Shown piece by piece: positions 1-4,091 of a stretch of DNA of 5,903 nt. This DNA is from Syntrophomonadaceae bacterium (GTDB lineage Bacteria > Bacillota > Syntrophomonadia > Syntrophomonadales > Syntrophomonadaceae). The notes under the pieces were generated by a model that was given only the letters and a program-made list of their open reading frames with translations, searched no databases and had not been told where the DNA came from. The stretch covers positions 1 through 5,903 of the forward strand of contig JAAYJY010000089.1 of NCBI GenBank assembly GCA_012522705.1, read 5' to 3'. Position 1 is the first letter of the stretch. Every line of letters begins with the position of its first letter. Both the position numbers and the translations under genes were made by a program.

Positions 1-1200
1 GGAGAAGAGTTGCCGGTCAAACAGCTTTTTACCCATGTCCTGGATCATGGCTGCATCTACGGCATATATCTTGCTGATTATTTCCTCCGCGGTCATGATA
101 TCATCATACATCATGACCGCCTTGCCGAGACGTGTCATACGGGCCATAACACTTTCCAAACCCAGATAGAGGGCTGATTTCATCAGCTTCTGGGTACGGC
201 TGACCTCCTGCTCGGTTACCCCCTGCTCCACAAATTGTTCTATCTGCTCATACAGGTTGCGGCAAAATTTATCGATATGGGCAGGACTTGTCCCTATATA
301 AATGGAGAATACTCCGGTATCCGAGTAATTGGCCGGATAGGAGTATACCGAATAGGCCAGGCCCAATTCCTCCCGCAATTTCTGGAACAGCCTGGAACTC
401 ATGCCGCCGCCCAGGATGCTGTTCATGACATTCTGGATATAGCGGTCCTCATCATGGTAAGACATACCCGGTACACCCAGACAGATCTGCAACTGCTCGA
501 CATCCTTGGGCACCATCTTTATAAAAGGCTGGTTTGTCTGCGGCGGTTCCCATGAACCGACCGGAGCAGGACCTCCCGTACCGCTCAATTTTTCCTCGAT
601 GTAATCCTTGATCCGCAGGGGGTCGATGTTGCCGGCTACGGCAACTATCATATTGGCAGGCACATAGTATTGTCGATAATAATTATAAAGCTCCTCCCGG
701 TCCATAGCTCCGATCGATCCGGATGTACCCAGAATGGAGTTGCCTAAATTATGCCCTTCCCAGAATTTTCGAGCAAATAGATCATGGATGAGCTCATCGG
801 GAGAGTCTTCATACATATTGATTTCTTCTATTATGACTTGCCGTTCCACGTCAAAATCACTGGGGATCAGCAAAGAGTTGAACAGCATGTCGAACAAGAT
901 GTCTATGGCCGTAAAGATATCCTCGTCCAGAGTGCGGGCATAGAAGCAGGTGTGCTCCTTGGCAGTGTAAGCATTCAACTGACCGCCCATGCTTTCCATG
1001 TCTTCAGCTATATCCCGGGCGGTACGTTCCGGGGTGCCTTTGAAAAGCATATGTTCAATAAAATGGCTGGCACCTGCCAGATTGGGAGGCTCATATCGCG
1101 ATCCGACCTTGATATATATCCCTACCGAGGCTGATTTGACATAAGGTATGTCCTCTGCTACCAATTGGGCGCCATTGCCTAGTTCCCATCTATATATCAC
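1..1200 (-). CDS. M16 family zinc peptidase (MlpA/YmxG-like), 3' end cut by window edge
   Basis: Predicted cytoplasmic metallopeptidase of the pitrilysin/mitochondrial-processing-peptidase family (M16). The 400 visible codons are open throughout. Seen: the inverted zinc motif HFIEH at residues 46-50, followed by MLFKGT; E126 (in EE, 125-126), 76 residues after H50, as expected for the third zinc ligand; and in the C-terminal M16 domain the signature GGGMSSRLFQ with REELGLAYSV at residues 264-285. Relatives are usually about 410-430 residues, so only a short C-terminal piece should be missing. The GTG start at 1200 is chosen because GGAGG lies 7 bases upstream; the nearby ATG at 1214 is out of frame and reaches a stop after five codons. 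There is no signal peptide. It begins 16 bases after the carboxypeptidase stop, so it is probably the last visible gene of an operon. B. subtilis mlpA lies in the same place downstream of pnp and ylxY. The substrate is unknown; the family call is secure, the orthology is inferred. Confidence 0.93.
   Translation of the reverse strand, partial: MIYRWELGNGAQLVAEDIPYVKSASVGIYIKVGSRYEPPNLAGASHFIEHMLFKGTPERTARDIAEDMESMGGQLNAYTAKEHTCFYARTLDEDIFTAIDILFDMLFNSLLIPSDFDVERQVIIEEINMYEDSPDELIHDLFARKFWEGHNLGNSILGTSGSIGAMDREELYNYYRQYYVPANMIVAVAGNIDPLRIKDYIEEKLSGTGGPAPVGSWEPPQTNQPFIKMVPKDVEQLQICLGVPGMSYHDEDRYIQNVMNSILGGGMSSRLFQKLREELGLAYSVYSYPANYSDTGVFSIYIGTSPAHIDKFCRNLYEQIEQFVEQGVTEQEVSRTQKLMKSALYLGLESVMARMTRLGKAVMMYDDIMTAEEIISKIYAVDAAMIQDMGKKLFDRQLFS
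89..120. repeat. Perfect 11-bp inverted repeat inside the M16 coding region
   Basis: The left arm GCGGTCATGAT (89-99) and right arm ATCATGACCGC (110-120) are exact reverse complements separated by 10 bases. In the mRNA this would form an 11-bp hairpin over codons 361-371 of the M16 peptidase gene. There is no T-run beside it on either strand, so it does not look like an intrinsic terminator. Function unknown. Confidence 0.85.
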
Positions 1201-1207
1201 CGTACTT

Positions 1208-1212
1208 CCTCC
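1208..1212 (-). promoter_or_regulatory. Shine-Dalgarno site of the M16 peptidase gene
   Basis: GGAGG on the minus strand, 7 bases before the GTG at 1200-1198. It sits in the 16-base gap after the carboxypeptidase stop (1219-1217) and decides in favour of the GTG start. It is the strongest ribosome-binding site in the window. Confidence 0.8.
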
Positions 1213-1216
1213 ATTC

Positions 1217-2392
1217 TCAGGATCCGTTTAGGTCATTCCGGCCAGCCTGGTGGCTGTCGAGCCACTGTTGCATGAGTCGCTTGCCCAGCCACGGTTGGTT
1301 GCAGATTTGGTTCTGGCTGACCAGAGCCATGCTCTGAAAATAGCGGTTATTAATATAAACGTCCACTTCCCCCAAGACCTGATCCTTCATTATCGGTGCA
1401 TCAAGATTATATTGTAAGCGGACCTTTTTTTCAATGTCATCTATATCCTCTCCCTGCCACAACCAGATATCACTGGCTGGAACAACCTCAGCCCAGTTTG
1501 GTTCACCATTGTTCACTTTGAGGGTCTTGAAGGGCTCTTGCCGGTCCAGCAATATCTGACGGGTGGTATACTGATATCCATAGTCCATCAACCTTGTACA
1601 GTCGCCCTGGCGATCTGCGGACCTCAGCACCACCGCGATAAGGCTCCGTTCCCCACGGGTAGAGGAAGCTACCAGGCACTTGCCAGCGTCATCGGTGGTG
1701 CCGGTCTTGACGCCGTTGGCCCCCATGTACCCGCTTAACAAAGCCGCATTGGTATTCCTGATAGTCAATGGCTGCGGGTAGGCAGGGTGTTTGAAGGTGG
1801 TCTGCACTGTGCTCACCAACTCCTGGATAACCGGTTGGGCCAGTGCATAGCGGCTCACCTGGGCCAGATCATAGGCGGTGCTATAATGGTTCTTGGCGGG
1901 AAGGCCGGAAGCGTTCTGAAATCTGGTGTTGGCAGCACCTAGAAGAAAGGCCTTTTTGGACATCAGATAGGCAAAAAACTGTTCATCGCCGGCCACATGC
2001 TCGGCCAGCACCACCGCTGCGTCATTGGCCGAACGGATCAGGGCTACCTTAAGCAATTCCCCCATCGATAATTCCTGACCGGCCCCCAAACCGATCGTGT
2101 ATTCGGGAGTCCGGCCGGCATTCTGGCTGACCGTTGCCACCTCATCCAAACTGGCAAACTCCACCGCCAATATGGCGGTCATTATCTTGGTGGTGCTGGC
2201 CATGGGTCTTTCCACATTGGCGTTCTTTCCGTGGATATACTGGCCGCTTTCCACGTCCACCAGGCAGTAGTATTGGGAAGTCAGGCGAGGGGCAGCCATG
2301 ACTGGCCCGGGGCCGAACCAGCCGACCAGGATTAATAGGGTCACCAACACCCAGATCTTAAAAAATTGATTAATTTGCATTATTGGGACCAT
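1217..2392 (-). CDS. D-alanyl-D-alanine carboxypeptidase, PBP5/DacF type (peptidase S11)
   Basis: Low-molecular-weight penicillin-binding protein that removes the terminal D-Ala from peptidoglycan stem peptides outside the membrane. Numbering from the ATG at 2392 (391 residues): signal peptide about 1-33 with a hydrophobic core (IWVLVTLLILVGW) and likely cleavage at VMA|AP; the three serine-penicilloyl motifs are all present as STTK (S66 nucleophile, K69), SAN (121-123) and KTG (229-231). The last ~100 residues fit the beta-rich PBP5 C-terminal domain. The tail contains PWLGKRLMQQWL, which could be a short amphipathic membrane anchor. Start choice: an in-frame TTG at 2419 lacks a ribosome-binding site, whereas the ATG at 2392 has GGA 7 bases upstream; the ATG at 2380 is also possible. 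The gene overlaps the deacetylase end by 23 bases (11 if 2380), suggesting coupled translation. B. subtilis dacF, a forespore gene, is the closest functional analogy, but a vegetative dacA-like role cannot be excluded. Confidence 0.93.
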   Translation of the reverse strand: MVPIMQINQFFKIWVLVTLLILVGWFGPGPVMAAPRLTSQYYCLVDVESGQYIHGKNANVERPMASTTKIMTAILAVEFASLDEVATVSQNAGRTPEYTIGLGAGQELSMGELLKVALIRSANDAAVVLAEHVAGDEQFFAYLMSKKAFLLGAANTRFQNASGLPAKNHYSTAYDLAQVSRYALAQPVIQELVSTVQTTFKHPAYPQPLTIRNTNAALLSGYMGANGVKTGTTDDAGKCLVASSTRGERSLIAVVLRSADRQGDCTRLMDYGYQYTTRQILLDRQEPFKTLKVNNGEPNWAEVVPASDIWLWQGEDIDDIEKKVRLQYNLDAPIMKDQVLGEVDVYINNRYFQSMALVSQNQICNQPWLGKRLMQQWLDSHQAGRNDLNGS

Positions 2393-3110
2393 CGCTTTTT
2401 CCAGAGGTAATTTGGTCAACGGTGACCATCTGATAACCCTGGGCCTGCAATTGATTCAAAAGAGTCGGCAGTGCTTTCACTGTCGGTTCGGTAGGATGCA
2501 TCAGTATGATGGCATCATTATGAACCTTCTTCATCACCCGGCTGACAATGGTCTCCGGAGTTGGTTGCTGCCAATCGATGGTATCCACGCTCCACATGAT
2601 GTATTGGTAGTCGATCCCGTTGACGGCCTTGACCAGGCGGGGATTGTATTCCCCATAGGGCGAAGCAAAAAAGGATGATTTCTTTCCGGTTATATTGAAT
2701 ATGATGTCTTCGGCCTTCTTGATTTCAGAACCGATCTCTTCCGCATTCAGGGCATTAAAATGCACATGTCGATAACCATGATTCTGGATACTGTGGCCCG
2801 CCTGGGCCATTTGTTGCAGCATATCGGTATTTTTCTCCGCCCATCGCCCGGTCACAAAAAATGTCACCTGAGCATTGCTCTTTTTGAATTCGTCCAGCAT
2901 GGCCGGCAAGAATTCTTCGCCCCAGTCCACGTTCACGGAAATGGCTACCATTTTATCCCCGGTATTGCCCTGGAAGATGGGTTCGGGGCCCCCGACCGCG
3001 ATACTCCTGTCCCTGATGGCTGAAAACGCTATCGCGGCCACCACCACCGCCAGGACCACGGCGATAGCCGCACCAATCAAAACCTTCCCTTTAAAGACGT
3101 AGAACTTCAA
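2370..3110 (-). CDS. Membrane-anchored polysaccharide deacetylase-family protein (NodB fold, YlxY-like)
   Basis: 246-residue protein with an N-terminal transmembrane segment (about 9-31) followed by an extracytoplasmic NodB-homology domain (about 53-235). The family removes N- or O-acetyl groups from glycans such as peptidoglycan, using a metal held by Asp-His-His. Seen: H111 and H115 in NHGYRH (metal-binding histidines); SPYGEYN at 150-156 in motif 3, without the usual Arg; D176 and D179-W180 in SVDTIDW (motif 4); ILMHPT with H205 (motif 5). Motif 1, normally TFDDG, reads SVNVDWG (58-64), so at most one of the two usual aspartates (D62) remains. The TTG start at 3110 overlaps the VanW stop as TTGA and has GGAG 5 bases upstream. 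Position after pnp and before an M16 gene matches B. subtilis ylxY, a predicted sporulation protein. Fold is confident; catalytic activity is uncertain. Confidence 0.9.
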   Translation of the reverse strand: MKFYVFKGKVLIGAAIAVVLAVVVAAIAFSAIRDRSIAVGGPEPIFQGNTGDKMVAISVNVDWGEEFLPAMLDEFKKSNAQVTFFVTGRWAEKNTDMLQQMAQAGHSIQNHGYRHVHFNALNAEEIGSEIKKAEDIIFNITGKKSSFFASPYGEYNPRLVKAVNGIDYQYIMWSVDTIDWQQPTPETIVSRVMKKVHNDAIILMHPTEPTVKALPTLLNQLQAQGYQMVTVDQITSGKSDGPNNAN

Positions 3111-3934
3111 TTCTGCTCCGCCCCTCTCAATTCAATATAGAGCCGCCCGTTGTTAAAGAAAGACTTGATGATTATCGCCGTGCTGCGGTTGTTCCTGAAC
3201 TTCATGTCCACTCCGCCGTAATCGACGGCCGCGTCGCGTCCTTCGGGCACATAGTGAACCGGCTTGCTGTGACCGTGACGTTCGACAACCGCCAGGTTGG
3301 CGGCCAAAGCAGCATTGTACACGGTGCTGGAAACCTGGCATACCCCTCCTCCATAGCCGACATCCAAGCCGCCATTAAGGATTACCGGCGCCGGCAAGTA
3401 GCCTCGTTCCGGAGTACGGGGCCCGACCACCTCATTGAAAGAGAACAACTGCCCCGGCCACACCAGGGTATTGTTAACGTCTCTCATGGCGGTGGCGATA
3501 TTCTGGTAGCGGGCCGGACTTCCATGGAACCAGGTTGAGTAGCTGCCTATTATCGCCTTCTGGGCAGCCTGGATCTCCGCACTGTTATGCTGGGGAGCCA
3601 ACGGTACTTTAACCATTTCCACGTTCTGCCCTGGCGAGCAGGACCGAAGCTGGACCAAGGTGGCTTCTATATCGACCGTAGATCCACTCTCCTCACCGAT
3701 GATAGCCCCAGTCTGTTTATCCAATCTGGGTTCCACCGGCAGTTTCTGGTATTGGAGAGCTATTCCCCGCACTACATCCTCCAATTCATTGGGCAACAGC
3801 CGCTCTACTTCCACGCCCTCCAGGCTCACCTCGGCTTTTACTCCGAAGGTATCCCTTTCAACTTTGTCCACCCAACTCGATAAAAGCGTTAAACTCCCAA
3901 AAAAGGCCAAAAGAAAAAGGGCCCGACTGTCCAA
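3107..3934 (-). CDS. VanW family protein, probably exported or membrane-anchored
   Basis: 275-residue protein with a hydrophobic N-terminus (about 5-21) that could be a signal anchor, a variable region (about 30-115, possibly resembling the peptidoglycan-binding-like domain often found ahead of VanW), and a VanW domain from about 131 to 260. The VanW signature is clear: FSFNEVVGPRTPERGY (164-179), GGGVCQVSSTVYNAAL (195-210), ERHGHS (218-223) and GRDAAVDYG (232-240). The family is named after a gene in vancomycin-resistance clusters; its biochemical role is not established, and this gene is no evidence of resistance. The start is uncertain: the first in-frame start after the stop at 3988 is TTG at 3934, which has no well-placed ribosome-binding site, while AGAGAGGG lies 4 bases before an ATG (3945) in another frame. 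It is followed, with a 4-base overlap, by the deacetylase, which suggests a wall-related role. Confidence 0.88.
   Translation of the reverse strand: MDSRALFLLAFFGSLTLLSSWVDKVERDTFGVKAEVSLEGVEVERLLPNELEDVVRGIALQYQKLPVEPRLDKQTGAIIGEESGSTVDIEATLVQLRSCSPGQNVEMVKVPLAPQHNSAEIQAAQKAIIGSYSTWFHGSPARYQNIATAMRDVNNTLVWPGQLFSFNEVVGPRTPERGYLPAPVILNGGLDVGYGGGVCQVSSTVYNAALAANLAVVERHGHSKPVHYVPEGRDAAVDYGGVDMKFRNNRSTAIIIKSFFNNGRLYIELRGAEQN
3116..3119 (-). promoter_or_regulatory. Shine-Dalgarno site supporting a TTG start for the deacetylase gene
   Basis: GGAG on the minus strand, inside the end of the VanW gene and 5 bases before the TTG at 3110-3108. No ATG or GTG with a comparable site lies nearby, and the hydrophobic N-terminus begins right after this TTG. 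Together with the TTGA overlap this points to translational coupling with the VanW gene. Confidence 0.6.
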
Positions 3935-3985
3935 TCGCCAAACATGAAACCCTCTCTCAAAAAAATAATACCCACCGCCCCAATC

Positions 3986-4001
3986 TTATTTACATAAATA
4001 A
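3986..4001. repeat. AT-rich 16-bp palindrome upstream of the VanW gene
   Basis: TTATTTA, two bases, TAAATAA: a perfect 7-bp inverted repeat with a 2-base centre, about 50 bases before the VanW start and touching the putative -10. The shape suits a dimeric repressor operator, but a short AT-only palindrome can easily arise by chance. Confidence 0.4.
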
Positions 4002-4027
4002 TATTCGGCAGTGAGCACTACTATTCA
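3999..4027 (-). promoter_or_regulatory. Possible promoter for the VanW-deacetylase-carboxypeptidase-M16 operon
   Basis: On the minus strand TGAATA (4027-4022) is followed after 16 bases by AATATTA (4005-3999). This resembles the forespore sigma F/G pattern (-35 like GNATA, -10 like CATNNTA) apart from the first base of the -10. The overlapping TATTAT could instead serve as a weak sigma-A -10, but no good TTGACA box is spaced for it. A start near 3992 would leave a leader of about 60 bases. AT-rich intergenic DNA yields such matches by chance, so this is tentative. Confidence 0.25.
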
Positions 4028-4029
4028 GT

Positions 4030-4074
4030 TTTATTTGCCGATCCGGTCGATAAGTGATCCTGATCGGCAATAAA
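4030..4074 (-). terminator. Stem-loop just after pnp; possible terminator or 3'-end stabiliser without a U-tract
   Basis: GCCGATC (minus strand 4068-4062) pairs perfectly with GATCGGC (4043-4037) around an 18-base loop. The flanks TTTATT and AATAAA can extend the stem with one bulged base. It starts 17 bases after the pnp stop. Neither strand has the T-run of a classical intrinsic terminator: the minus-strand sequence continues AAATAAAAC. It may cause partial termination, block 3'-to-5' decay of pnp mRNA, or be a processing site. The hairpin is seen; its role is inferred. Confidence 0.4.
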
Positions 4075-4091
4075 CATGCAATTATTTGATT

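Noticed and set aside
421..480. Possible frameshift or stop in the M16 gene
   Set aside because: Careful reading of the minus strand gives an uninterrupted LGVPGMSYHDEDRY through this part; the gene is intact for all 400 visible codons.
1201..1214. ATG at 1214 as the M16 start
   Set aside because: It is out of frame with the M16 protein and stops after five codons; it overlaps the Shine-Dalgarno sequence of the real GTG start.
2393..2419. TTG at 2419 as the carboxypeptidase start
   Set aside because: It has no ribosome-binding site, would lengthen the overlap with the deacetylase gene to 50 bases and adds a charged stretch before the signal peptide; ATG at 2392 or 2380 fits better.
3107..3934. 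Vancomycin-resistance gene
   Set aside because: Only the VanW domain is present; no vanH, vanA/B ligase, vanX or VanRS regulator genes are in the window, and VanW-family proteins are common in Firmicutes that are not resistant.
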